Shown here: piece after piece, positions 55,861-64,000 of the stretch
How the letters are laid out: the number at the start of each line of letters is the position of its first letter
How positions within the stretch are numbered: the stretch's first letter is position 1
Assembly: GCF_947503795.1 (NCBI RefSeq)
Contig: NZ_CANNEZ010000001.1
Location: 1,355,001-1,419,000 of the forward strand
From: an uncultured Jannaschia sp.
GTDB taxonomy: Bacteria; Pseudomonadota; Alphaproteobacteria; Rhodobacterales; Rhodobacteraceae
Direction of reading: 5' to 3'
DNA: 64,000 bases
Made by a program: the position numbers and the translations under genes
The notes under the pieces: model-generated
What the model was told of the DNA's origin: nothing
Database searches by the model: none
Seen by the model: the letters and a program-made list of their open reading frames with translations, nothing else

Positions 55861-57251
55861 TCGTCGACACGCGCGACCCGGGCCCCGCCGCGCGCGCTGG
55901 TCACCACGCCCAGCGATTTCAGCTTCCGGTGCAGCGCCGAGCGCTCCATCCCGACGAAATTCGCTGTCCGGCTGATATTGCCGCCGAAGCGGTTGATCTG
56001 GGTCATCAGGTATTGCCGCTCGAAGAGCTCGCGCGCCTCCCGCAGCGGCAGCGACGCGAGGCTCCCGGTCAGCGTCATCTCGCCGTCGTCGCCCCCGCCC
56101 TCGCCCGGCGTCGGAAGCTCCGACGGCTCGATCGGACCGCTGCCGTCGCCGAGGATCAGCACCCGCTCGATCACGTTGCGCAACTGGCGGACATTGCCCG
56201 GCCAGCGCATCGTCTGAAGAAGCGCCTTCGTCTCCTCGGAGATCTCGCGCAGCGGCAGGCCCTGCGACTTGTTGAGCGCCGAGATGAAGTGATCCGCCAG
56301 GACGGGGATGTCGTCGCGCCGATCTTCGAGCGCCGGCACGGGCACGGGCACCACGTTCAGGCGGTGGTACAGCTCCTCGCGGAAGCGCCCGGCCCGGATT
56401 TCTGCCTCGAGGTCGCGGGTGGTCGAGGAGACGACGCGCAGGTCCACGCGCACCTTCTCGGTGCCGCCGACGCGCTGGAACGCCTGCTCGACCATGACGC
56501 GCAGGATCTTCGACTGGGTGCCCAGAGGCATGTCGGCGATCTCGTCGAAATAGATGACGCCCTCGTGGGCCTGTTCCAGCAGCCCCGGCTCGATCCCCTT
56601 CTCGGGCGTCTCGCGCCCGAAGAGGACGGTTTCCATCCGCTCGGGCTCGATCGAGGCCGACGAGACGGTCACGAAGGGCGCGTTGGCGCGGTTGGAGTTG
56701 GCGTGGATGTAGCGGGCCGCGACCTCCTTGCCCGATCCCGCAGGGCCCGAGAGCATGACGCGCCCGTTCGAATTCATCACCTTCTTGAGCTGCGATTGCA
56801 GCGATTTGAACGCGGTCGACTGGCCGATCATCTCGGCCGAGGTGGAATCGCGCCGGCGCAGCTCGGAATTCTCGTGGCGCAGCTTCGAGGCTTCCATCGC
56901 GCGGCTGACGACGACCATGAGCTGGTCGATGTTGAACGGCTTCTCGATGTAGTCGTAGGCCCCCTGCTTGATGGCCGCGACCGCGATCTCGATATTCCCG
57001 TGGCCCGAGATGATGATGATCGGCACGTCCGGATGGCTGCGGCGCACGGACTTCAGGATGTCGATCCCGTCCATGTCCGAGTCCTTGAGCCAGATGTCGA
57101 GGATCATCAGGCTCGGGGCATCCTCCTCTATGGCGGACATGCAGTCCTCGGCGGTTCCGGCCATCCGGCAGGCATAGCCTTCGTCCTCCAGGATGTCCTT
57201 GATGAGGCTCCGGATATCGGCCTCGTCGTCGGTGATCAGGATATCGCCCAT
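55857..57251 (-). CDS. ntrX: Nitrogen response regulator NtrX (no GAFTGA loop)
   Basis: A 464-residue response regulator paired with NtrY. The receiver has Asp52 (MILDIWLKD), the AAA+ core has Walker A GPAGSGKEV (169-177) and Walker B VIYFDEIAD, and a Fis-type HTH ends the protein (ISRTANFVGMERSALHRKLK). The sigma-54 contact loop GAFTGA is missing: its place (about 211-222) reads FGRETPEKGIEPG. That fits Rhodobacterales NtrX, which cannot use the normal sigma-54 mechanism. It follows ntrY by 2 bp. Confidence 0.93.
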   Translation of the reverse strand: MGDILITDDEADIRSLIKDILEDEGYACRMAGTAEDCMSAIEEDAPSLMILDIWLKDSDMDGIDILKSVRRSHPDVPIIIISGHGNIEIAVAAIKQGAYDYIEKPFNIDQLMVVVSRAMEASKLRHENSELRRRDSTSAEMIGQSTAFKSLQSQLKKVMNSNGRVMLSGPAGSGKEVAARYIHANSNRANAPFVTVSSASIEPERMETVLFGRETPEKGIEPGLLEQAHEGVIYFDEIADMPLGTQSKILRVMVEQAFQRVGGTEKVRVDLRVVSSTTRDLEAEIRAGRFREELYHRLNVVPVPVPALEDRRDDIPVLADHFISALNKSQGLPLREISEETKALLQTMRWPGNVRQLRNVIERVLILGDGSGPIEPSELPTPGEGGGDDGEMTLTGSLASLPLREARELFERQYLMTQINRFGGNISRTANFVGMERSALHRKLKSLGVVTSARGGARVARVDD

Positions 57252-57253
57252 GT

Positions 57254-59452
57254 CTACTGTCCCTCTTCGATACGGGGGAGCCTTATGACGGCCTCCGCCC
57301 CCTGATGTCCGGTGTCGTCCGGCGGCGCGTCGCGCAACTCCAGCGTGCCGCCATGCTCCTCGATGATCTTCTTGACGATGGGCAGCCCGAGGCCGGTGCC
57401 CTTGTCGCGCGTCGTCACATAGGGCTCGAACAGGCGCGTGCGGTCCTGCGGCAGCCCTATCCCCGTGTCGCCGATCACGATGTCGATGCCCGTCTCGCTC
57501 TCGTGCAGGGCGACGCGAACCTGCGCGGCGAACGGGGCGTCGCCGCGCTCGATGCGGCTCTCGACCGCCTCGCCCGCGTTCTTGATGAGATTGGTGAAGG
57601 CCTGCCCCATCATGGTGGGGTCGAACTCGGCGCGGACGCGGCCTTCGGGAATGTCGGACACCAGCGCCGTCGGCTCAAGCGCGGCCTTCTGCAACGTCAC
57701 CGTCTCGCGCAGCAGCGCGGCGATGTCGCCCCGCTGGCGCTGGGGTTCGGGCATGCGCGCGAACTGGCTGAACTCGTCGACGATGCGGCGCAGGTCGCCC
57801 GCCTGCCGCACGATCACATCGGTCAGCTCGGCCAGCTTTTCCGCGCTCTCGGGGGGCAGCTCCTTGCCGAAGCGCCGCTTGACCCGCTCGGCCGAGAGCT
57901 GGATCGGGGTCAGCGGGTTCTTGATCTCGTGGGCGATGCGGCGCGCGACGTCGCCCCATGCGGCCATGCGCTGCGCCGATACGAGCTCGGTCACGTCGTC
58001 GAAGGCCACGACATATCCCTCGGGCGCGCCGTCCGCGCCGGGCCGGAGCGCGATGCGCACCAGCAGGCTCTCGAGCTTGCCGCCCCGCGCGATCCGCAGC
58101 TCCTCCTCGACGGTGTCGCCGCTCGTGGCCCTGGACCGCTCGAAGAGTTTGGCGAATTCCGGCACGACCTCGTCCAGCGCCTCGCCGTAGCGTGCGCCGT
58201 CCAGCCCCAGAAGGCGCTGGCCCGACCGATTCATGAAGTCGATCCGCCCGCTGTCGTCGAGGCCGACGACCCCCGCCGTGACCGATCCCAGCACGCTGTC
58301 GAACAGGCGGCGGCGGCGCTCGGTCTGCATGTTCGTTTCCACGAGCGCGTCGCGCTGGCCCTTCAACTGTCGTGTCATCTGGTTGAAGAGACGCCCCAGC
58401 ACCGCGATCTCGTCATCGCCCGCATCCTCGCGGACCCGGACGTCCAGATCGCCCTGCCCCACGCGCTGCGCTGCGCCCGCAAGCCGGCCCACGGGGCGCG
58501 ACAGCCGCTCGGCGAACCACAGGCCCGCCCAGGTCGCGGCCAGGATCAGGATCAGCGCGAAGCCCACATAAAGAAGGCCGAATTCGAACAAGAGCCGTCC
58601 GCGTTCCCGTTCCAGCTGCTGGTAGAGCTGGGCCGTCGCTTCGGTCTCGTCGAGAAGCTCGAGGATGTCGCCATCGACCTCGCGCGTGACGTAGAGGTAG
58701 CGGTCCGGGTACGCCGTCAGCCGCAGCAGCGCGCGGAATTCGTCGAATTCCTCGTCCTCGATCAGGACGACCGACCCGGCCTCGGCCAGCGCGAGTTGCT
58801 CGGCGCTCACCGGCTCGAAATCGAAGAGGTAGCTCGCCTCGCCGCGCGCCCGGATCTCTCCGGTGCCGTCGATGACAAACGCCTCCTCCAACCCCCGCTG
58901 CACAAGGTCCTGCCCTTGCCCCAGAAGCTGGCGCAGATCGCCGTCGGTCATGAAGAAACTGGCCCGCTTGGCCACGTTGAGATAGCCCGCCAGCCCGCGC
59001 GCATCCTCGGTCAGGTCGTCGCGATGCTCCTGCGCATAGGCCTGCGCCGCCTCGACCGAATTGCCCAGCGCACTGCGCACCCGGTCCGAGAACCATCCCT
59101 CCAGCCCCATGTTGATCGTGATCGTCGCAAAGACCGCTGTCAGGATCGTCGGGACCAGCGCGATGCCGGTGAAGACGCCCGTCAGCCGCAGGTGCAACTG
59201 CGATCCGGCCGACCGCGCGCGCCGGGCCGCGACCATCCGCGTCACCCGCCGGATCACGAGGGCCGCGATCATGATGATATAGACCAGATCGGCGAGCAGA
59301 ACCGCCCGCAGCCAAGACTGGTCGCCCGTCGGCCCGCGCAGGGTCAGCGTCATGAATGTCAGGAACACGAGGACCGGCCCCAGCACCACCAGGGCCAGGG
59401 TCATGATCGTCTGAACCTGCCGACGCCCACTCCAGAGGAATGTGCGCGACAT
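57254..59452 (-). CDS. ntrY: Nitrogen sensor kinase NtrY
   Basis: A 732-residue membrane kinase. N-terminal helices bracket a periplasmic sensor region, then HAMP (about 300-355, LAERLSRPVGRLAGAAQRVG type), PAS, HisKA (ARRIAHEIKNPLTPIQLSAE) and HATPase (NLIKNAGEAV, GDTGIGLPQDRTRLFEPYVT). The ATG at 59452 begins MSRTFLWSGRRQVQ; an earlier in-frame start is less likely. It lies 102 bp after ntrC, which leaves room for its own promoter. Confidence 0.95.
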   Translation of the reverse strand: MSRTFLWSGRRQVQTIMTLALVVLGPVLVFLTFMTLTLRGPTGDQSWLRAVLLADLVYIIMIAALVIRRVTRMVAARRARSAGSQLHLRLTGVFTGIALVPTILTAVFATITINMGLEGWFSDRVRSALGNSVEAAQAYAQEHRDDLTEDARGLAGYLNVAKRASFFMTDGDLRQLLGQGQDLVQRGLEEAFVIDGTGEIRARGEASYLFDFEPVSAEQLALAEAGSVVLIEDEEFDEFRALLRLTAYPDRYLYVTREVDGDILELLDETEATAQLYQQLERERGRLLFEFGLLYVGFALILILAATWAGLWFAERLSRPVGRLAGAAQRVGQGDLDVRVREDAGDDEIAVLGRLFNQMTRQLKGQRDALVETNMQTERRRRLFDSVLGSVTAGVVGLDDSGRIDFMNRSGQRLLGLDGARYGEALDEVVPEFAKLFERSRATSGDTVEEELRIARGGKLESLLVRIALRPGADGAPEGYVVAFDDVTELVSAQRMAAWGDVARRIAHEIKNPLTPIQLSAERVKRRFGKELPPESAEKLAELTDVIVRQAGDLRRIVDEFSQFARMPEPQRQRGDIAALLRETVTLQKAALEPTALVSDIPEGRVRAEFDPTMMGQAFTNLIKNAGEAVESRIERGDAPFAAQVRVALHESETGIDIVIGDTGIGLPQDRTRLFEPYVTTRDKGTGLGLPIVKKIIEEHGGTLELRDAPPDDTGHQGAEAVIRLPRIEEGQ

Positions 59453-59554
59453 GGCCTCGCCGGTGACAGGAACCCGCAAGATCGCCTCGAAACAATGTCT
59501 TACCGCGCGTCGCTCATGCCGGATTGTTCCCGATCTGCAACGCCTGTGGCCAAT

Positions 59555-60916
59555 CTACATCAATTTGCGGCGCCGTGTCACCTGAATATCGAGGTCGGTG
59601 ATCTTCTTGCGGAGCGTATTGCGGTTGATGCCGAGCAAATCGGCACAGCGGGCCTGGTTGCCTGCGGTCGCATCCAGCGCGATCTCGATCAGCGGAAGCT
59701 CCACCTCGCGCAATACGCGCTGATAGAGGCCGGGCGCGGGCAACTCGCCGCCTTGCAGGTCAAAGTACCGCTGCAGATGGGCGCCCACGGCATCCGAAAG
59801 GCGATCCGTCGCGGCGACCGCGCGGGGCCCGGCGACCGCGGGACCCAGCACGGCCTCGACCTCGGAGCGGACGATCTCCTCGGCCGGTGACGTGGCCACG
59901 AGGCGGCGGACGACGTTCTCCAGCTGGCGGACGTTCCCGGGCCAGGCATGGGCGCGGATGGCGGTGACGGCATCGTCGGAGAACCGCCGGACGGCCCCGC
60001 CCTCACGCTCGGCCCGCGCCAGGAAATGGGCGGCCAGGAGCGGGATGTCGTCGACCCGTTCGCGCAGCGCAGGCACGTCGAGCTGCGCGCCGGCCAAGCG
60101 GTAATAGAGATCCGAGCGAAAGCCGTCCTCCTCTGCGTCGAGCCGTGGCGTAAGATCCCGCTGCGCCGTGGCGAGAATACGTGGCCCGCCATCCCCCTGC
60201 CCGTCCAGCATGCGCACGACTCGCGACTGCGCGGCTGCATCGAGATCGCCCACCTCGTCGAACAGGAGCGTACCGCCCTTGGCCCGCGCCATCAGGTCGC
60301 CGGGGCCGTCGAAGCCTTCCAGCTCGGCCGCACCCGCGATGACGAAGGGCGAGGAGCGGCGATCCGAGAAGTCGTGAATGGCCCGCGCGATCAGGGACTT
60401 GCCGGTCCCGCTTTCGCCCGCGATGAGCACCGGCAGATCGGTGTTCATCACGCGCGCCACGAGGCGATAGAGCTCCTGCATCCGTGGCGTCCGACCGACC
60501 AGCGGCAGGTCGTCCGGCGGCGCGTCGGTCGGGGTCGCGGTGGTCGGTGCGGGCCGCCGGTCGAGCGCCCGCGCCGCCCGCTTCATCAGGTCCGGGAGGT
60601 CGAACGGCTTCGGCAGGTAGTCGTAAGCCTCGGCCTCGGCGGCCTGAATGGCCGTCATGATCGTGTTCTGCGCCGATATCACGATGACGGGCAGGTCCGG
60701 GCGCTCGGCGGTGATCTTCGGCAACGTCTCGAGCCCGTTGCCGTCCGGCATGACCACGTCCGAGATCACGAGATCGCCCTTCCCCTCCTCGACCCATCGC
60801 ATCAGCGTCACGAGCGAGGCGGTGGCATGGACCTTGCACCCGGCGCGGGTCAGCGCCTGGGTCAGGACGGTGCGGATCGTACGGTCGTCGTCAGCGACGA
60901 GGATGGTGCCGTCCAT
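59555..60916 (-). CDS. ntrC: Nitrogen regulator NtrC, Rhodobacter-type without GAFTGA
   Basis: A 453-residue response regulator. Receiver Asp53 ([10 protein letters not shown]), AAA+ Walker A GESGTGKS (167-174), Walker B TLLFDE, and a Fis-type HTH ([20 protein letters not shown]) are present. The segment that should hold GAFTGA (about 198-212) is deleted and reads [15 protein letters not shown]. In Rhodobacter capsulatus the same deletion goes with activation at sigma-70 rather than sigma-54 promoters, so the same mechanism is expected here. It follows ntrB by 3 bp. Confidence 0.95.
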   Translation of the reverse strand: MDGTILVADDDRTIRTVLTQALTRAGCKVHATASLVTLMRWVEEGKGDLVISDVVMPDGNGLETLPKITAERPDLPVIVISAQNTIMTAIQAAEAEAYDYLPKPFDLPDLMKRAARALDRRPAPTTATPTDAPPDDLPLVGRTPRMQELYRLVARVMNTDLPVLIAGESGTGKSLIARAIHDFSDRRSSPFVIAGAAELEGFDGPGDLMARAKGGTLLFDEVGDLDAAAQSRVVRMLDGQGDGGPRILATAQRDLTPRLDAEEDGFRSDLYYRLAGAQLDVPALRERVDDIPLLAAHFLARAEREGGAVRRFSDDAVTAIRAHAWPGNVRQLENVVRRLVATSPAEEIVRSEVEAVLGPAVAGPRAVAATDRLSDAVGAHLQRYFDLQGGELPAPGLYQRVLREVELPLIEIALDATAGNQARCADLLGINRNTLRKKITDLDIQVTRRRKLM

Positions 60917-60919
60917 GTC

Positions 60920-61993
60920 TTACCTTTCAATATCTTGCAGGTCGTTCTTCATGTCGTTCGGCGCGCGCGGGAGCGAGATGCGGAACACCGTCCGCCCCGG
61001 CGCGCTGTCGACACTGATCCAGCCTTCGTGTTCGTCGAGGATCTTGGCCACGAGAGGCAGACCCAGCCCGGTGCCGTTCTCGCGCCCGGACACGAAGGGC
61101 TCGAAGAGGTTGGATGCGACGTGGGGCGGGATACCCGGCCCGTCATCGACGATCTCGACCTGAAGCGGCAGGTCGCCATGGGTCCCGTCGGGACGGCGCA
61201 CCCGGAGGGCCGCCTCGTAGAATGTCCGGATCGTGATCTTTCCATCCTGCGGGGCCACTTGTGCGGCATTCTTCAGGAGGTTCAGGAAGACCTGCTGAAG
61301 CTGGTCCGGATCGCCCAGCGTCGGCGGCAGCGACGGGTCGTACTTCTCCTCGATGCTGGTATGGGCTGCGAACCCCACCAACGCCGAACGCCGGGCCCGG
61401 TCGAGCACGTCGTGAATGTTGACCGCGCGCCGTCGGGGCGGTTGCAGGTTCCCGAACTGCTCGACCTGTTCGAGGAGTTTCACGATCCGCCGCGTTTCGG
61501 CGACGATCAGATCGGTCATTTGGAGGTCTTCGCCCGAGAGGTTCATCCCCAAAAGCTGGGCCGCGCCGGTGATCCCGGCCAGCGGGTTCTTGATCTCGTG
61601 CGCCAGCATCTCGGCCATGCCGATGGCCGAGCGGGCCGCGCTCCGTGATGTGCTGGCGCGATCCAGCCGGGCCGCGATATCCTGCGGCGAGATCAGGATC
61701 AGCGTCCCCTCGCCCAGCGGCGCGATATGCAACTCGCAGCGCAGCGCGGGGGCCCGCCCGATCCGAAGCGCGGTGTCGTGCAGCGTCAGCGGCGCGCCGT
61801 TGCGGCGCACGCGGGAGGTGGCGTTGGCCAAGCCTCCCTCGACGTCGATCAGGTCGGGCAGGTTCCGCTCCGCAAGGACACGGGCGGAACGGTTCAGGAA
61901 GCCTTCGCCCGGTCCGTTGATGGCGAGGATGCGATCGTCGGGGTCCAGGGTCAGCGCCGGGATCGGCAGGGCGTGCCAGACTGCATCCGTCAT
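60920..61993 (-). CDS. ntrB: Nitrogen sensor kinase NtrB
   Basis: A 357-residue cytosolic kinase. A PAS domain (1-120, LPIPALTLDPDDRILAINGP) precedes HisKA (MLAHEIKNPLAGITGAAQLL) and HATPase (NLLKNAAQVA, VDDGPGIPPHVASNLFEPFV). It responds to PII proteins in the family and phosphorylates NtrC. Its ATG overlaps the dusB stop by four bases (ATGA at 61990-61993), linking it to the dusB operon. Confidence 0.95.
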   Translation of the reverse strand: MTDAVWHALPIPALTLDPDDRILAINGPGEGFLNRSARVLAERNLPDLIDVEGGLANATSRVRRNGAPLTLHDTALRIGRAPALRCELHIAPLGEGTLILISPQDIAARLDRASTSRSAARSAIGMAEMLAHEIKNPLAGITGAAQLLGMNLSGEDLQMTDLIVAETRRIVKLLEQVEQFGNLQPPRRRAVNIHDVLDRARRSALVGFAAHTSIEEKYDPSLPPTLGDPDQLQQVFLNLLKNAAQVAPQDGKITIRTFYEAALRVRRPDGTHGDLPLQVEIVDDGPGIPPHVASNLFEPFVSGRENGTGLGLPLVAKILDEHEGWISVDSAPGRTVFRISLPRAPNDMKNDLQDIER

Positions 61994-62985
61994 GCGGCCT
62001 CGGCCCGGTCGCGTCCGAGCGCGTCCGGCAAAAGGTCCGGCACCGCCTCGGGCGGCGCGGTCAGGACGGCGCGGCGCAGCGCGGCCGGCGTGCCCGCGCG
62101 GTCCATGTACCAGCCCAGGTGCTTGCGAGCCACGCGCCCCCCCAGCACGGGTCCGTAGAAGTCGCAGATCGCCGCGAAATGGCGCCCGACCATGTCGATC
62201 AACGCCTCTCCGGTCGGAATGTCGGGCCGCCCGCCCTGGCCAAGATCGGCCGCGATCTCGGCCAGCCGCCAGGGGGCGCCCTGCGCGCCGCGTCCGACCA
62301 TGACCCCCGCCGCACCCGACGCGGCGAGGGCCGCGCGGGCGCTCGCGCTGTCGAGGATGTCGCCATTGGCGATCACGGGGATGGACACGGCCTCGACGAT
62401 GGGTCGGATCGCGGCCCAGTCGGCGGCGCCCTTGTAAAACTGGCACCGGGTGCGGCCGTGGATGGTCAGCATCCGGATGCCCGCAGCCTCCGCGCGGATG
62501 GCCAGCGACGCGGTGTCGCGGCTTTCGTCGTCCCAGCCCAGCCGGGTCTTCAGCGTCACGGGGATCGGCACCGCGTCGACCACCGCTTCGATCAGGCGCA
62601 GCGCGTGGTCGTGATCCCGTAGGAGCGCGGAACCCGAGAGGCCGCCCGTCACCTTCTTGGCGGGGCAGCCCATGTTGATGTCGATGATGCGCGCGCCGCG
62701 CCAGTAGAGGAGCTTCGCCGCCTCGGCCATCCATGTGGCATCGCGGCCGGCGATCTGGACCGAGGTGCCGTCGCGATCCATGCCCAGTTCGGCCCGGTCG
62801 CGGACGGAGGGCTTGGCTTCGACCATCTCGCGCGAGGCGACCATCTCGGAGACCACGAGCCCGGCGCCGAAAGACGCCACGAGGCTCCGGAACGGCAGGT
62901 CGGTGATCCCCGCCATGGGGGCCAGCATCACGGGCGACGTCACTCCGAGAGCTGACAGGCGAGGATCGAGATGGGCATGGGGCAC
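61990..62985 (-). CDS. dusB: tRNA-dihydrouridine synthase (NifR3)
   Basis: A 331-residue FMN enzyme that reduces uridine in the tRNA D loop. It carries VMLAPMAGITDLPFRSLVAS, DINMGCPAKKVTGGLSGSAL with the catalytic Cys, and TIHGRTRCQFYKG. The start is set at GTG 62985, with GAGGA about ten bases before it; the frame continues upstream but reads as non-homologous. Named nifR3 in Rhodobacter, it conventionally precedes ntrBC, as here. Confidence 0.94.
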   Translation of the reverse strand: MPHAHLDPRLSALGVTSPVMLAPMAGITDLPFRSLVASFGAGLVVSEMVASREMVEAKPSVRDRAELGMDRDGTSVQIAGRDATWMAEAAKLLYWRGARIIDINMGCPAKKVTGGLSGSALLRDHDHALRLIEAVVDAVPIPVTLKTRLGWDDESRDTASLAIRAEAAGIRMLTIHGRTRCQFYKGAADWAAIRPIVEAVSIPVIANGDILDSASARAALAASGAAGVMVGRGAQGAPWRLAEIAADLGQGGRPDIPTGEALIDMVGRHFAAICDFYGPVLGGRVARKHLGWYMDRAGTPAALRRAVLTAPPEAVPDLLPDALGRDRAEAA

Positions 62986-63176
62986 GGGGCTGAGTCCTCG
63001 GGCGGGTTGCGGTGGATATAGGCGGCGGACGAACCGGGGGGCACCGGCACCGGCCCGGAGCCGCGTGCCGATACGGCATATGCACAAATTTTAGGCGCTG
63101 AGCCACCCCCATGCCCGTCCGGTTGTCACCCCCTGCCCCGACGGCTAGGACCGAAGCGACCGTGCTCGAGGCTGCC

Positions 63177-64000
63177 ATGACCCGTCCCACCGCCACAGCG
63201 CTGATCGTCGCCGCCGGACGGGGGACGCGCGCGGGGGGCGAGATTCCGAAGCAGTGGCAGATGCTCGACGGCCAGCCCGTCGCGGCGCGCGCCGTCGCCG
63301 CGTTCGACGGGCGGGTCGATGCGGTGATCGTGGTGATCCACCGGGATGATCGCGCGCGGGCGGAAGCGGCCCTGCCCGGCGTGACGCTGGTGGACGGCGG
63401 CGCGACGCGTGCTGCGTCCGTGGCTGCGGGGCTGGCGCGGGTCGAGACCGAGCGCGTGCTGATCCACGATGCCGCCCGCCCCGGCGTGTCCCACGCGGTC
63501 ATCGACGCGGTATTGACAGCGCTCGATACCCATGACGGCGCTGCGCCTGCGCTGGCGGTGACCGATGCGCTCTGGCGCGGGGGCGCGACCGTCGAAGGGC
63601 TGGCCGATCGCGCGGGGCTTCACCGGGCGCAGACGCCGCAGGGGTTCCGGACGGAGGCCATCCGATCGGCCCACGCCGCGTCGGACGGGCTGGCGGCGGA
63701 TGACGTCGAGGTGGCGTTGCAAGCGGGCCTGACCGTCGCCATCGTGCCGGGCGACGAGGCCAATATGAAGATCACGGGACCGGACGATCTGGCCCGTGCG
63801 GCGAAGGGAACGGGCATGGATATCAGGGTCGGCAACGGGTTCGACGTCCACCGCTTCGGGCCGGGCGACCACGTCATGCTCTGCGGCGTGGCCGTGCCGC
63901 ACGGTCGCGGATTGCAGGGGCATTCGGATGCCGATGTGGGCCTTCATACGGTGACCGACGCGATCTATGGCGCGCTGGCCGAGGGCGACATCGGCCGCCA
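63177..64000 (+). CDS. ispDF: Bifunctional IspD/IspF isoprenoid enzyme, partial
   Basis: The gene starts at ATG 63177 and runs off the right edge after about 274 codons. Residues 1 to about 215 are IspD (2-C-methyl-D-erythritol 4-phosphate cytidylyltransferase; [25 protein letters not shown]), and the IspF domain (MECDP synthase) follows, with the metal pair in FDVHRFG and then [20 protein letters not shown]. Fused ispDF is typical of many alphaproteobacteria. An in-frame ATG at 63111 would add 22 residues without homology, so 63177 is preferred. It is divergent from dusB. Confidence 0.94.
   Translation, partial: MTRPTATALIVAAGRGTRAGGEIPKQWQMLDGQPVAARAVAAFDGRVDAVIVVIHRDDRARAEAALPGVTLVDGGATRAASVAAGLARVETERVLIHDAARPGVSHAVIDAVLTALDTHDGAAPALAVTDALWRGGATVEGLADRAGLHRAQTPQGFRTEAIRSAHAASDGLAADDVEVALQAGLTVAIVPGDEANMKITGPDDLARAAKGTGMDIRVGNGFDVHRFGPGDHVMLCGVAVPHGRGLQGHSDADVGLHTVTDAIYGALAEGDIGR

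Noticed and set aside
57305-59890. Plus-strand open frame of 861 codons opposite ntrY
   Set aside because: GC-rich antisense of a clear kinase gene; composition is Arg/Gly/Asp-rich with no motifs.

Overview
The window is 64 kb of GC-rich chromosome from an alphaproteobacterium, most likely a marine Rhodobacterales (Roseobacter-group) organism. This is an inference from family resemblance and gene order, not from a database search. The strongest pointers are the order dusB-ntrB-ntrC-ntrY-ntrX-(orf)-trkA-trkH-hfq-hflX, an NtrC without the sigma-54 contact loop, phoR-pstSCAB-phoU-phoB, a fused ispDF, the choXWV choline transporter and a sulfolactate sulfo-lyase cluster. Genes are dense, many overlap by 4 bp (ATGA/GTGA), and I saw no prophage, insertion sequence, CRISPR array or rRNA.

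Layout. 1-6.9 kb: end of a flavin reductase gene, agmatinase, a VIT1/CCC1-type metal transporter, lipoyl synthase, a diheme cytochrome c and a cytochrome c' behind an ammonium transporter, and a MobA-like nucleotidyltransferase. 6.9-13.1 kb: a GcvT-type sarcosine/dimethylglycine dehydrogenase, a gene-free stretch with a striking perfect palindrome, then comC-suyB-suyA (C3-sulfonate use) facing a GntR/UTRA regulator, with a palindromic operator candidate between them. 13.1-23.9 kb: a type II secretion system split into gspLMC-K-E-F-H-I-J on the minus strand and gspD-O-G on the plus strand; the secretin has its own lipobox. 24.1-28.4 kb: a Tat-exported multicopper oxidase, a SCO/cytochrome c fusion with a His/Asp-rich tail, and a LuxR-type regulator preceded by an FNR-like box. 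28.6-32.4 kb: tRNA-Ser(CGA), a DUF2059-like secreted protein, rplU with an unusual C-terminal fusion, rpmA, a LysE-type exporter and a GNAT acetyltransferase. 32.4-43.1 kb: obg-proB-proA running into phoR and the whole pst-pho operon. 43.1-47.8 kb: choXWV, an MBL-fold hydrolase and an orphan LuxR regulator. 48.0-52.3 kb: rpsB-tsf, a SYLF lipoprotein, hfq-hflX. 52.4-63 kb: trkA-trkH, a small lipoprotein and the nitrogen regulatory operon dusB-ntrBC-ntrYX. The window ends inside ispDF.

How the genes fit together. Much of the window is nutrient handling: nitrogen (amtB, ntrBC, ntrYX, agmatinase), phosphate (pst-pho), choline and methylated glycine (choXWV, the dehydrogenase) and organosulfonate (suyAB, comC). 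The rest is translation housekeeping and export. I found no wholly unknown system. The points most worth checking are the multicopper oxidase with its SCO-cytochrome c-His-tail partner, the lipidated secretin of the type II system, the L21 fusion, the membrane-free PhoR, hflX with no visible start codon ahead of its conserved N-terminus, and the unexplained palindrome near 9.6 kb.
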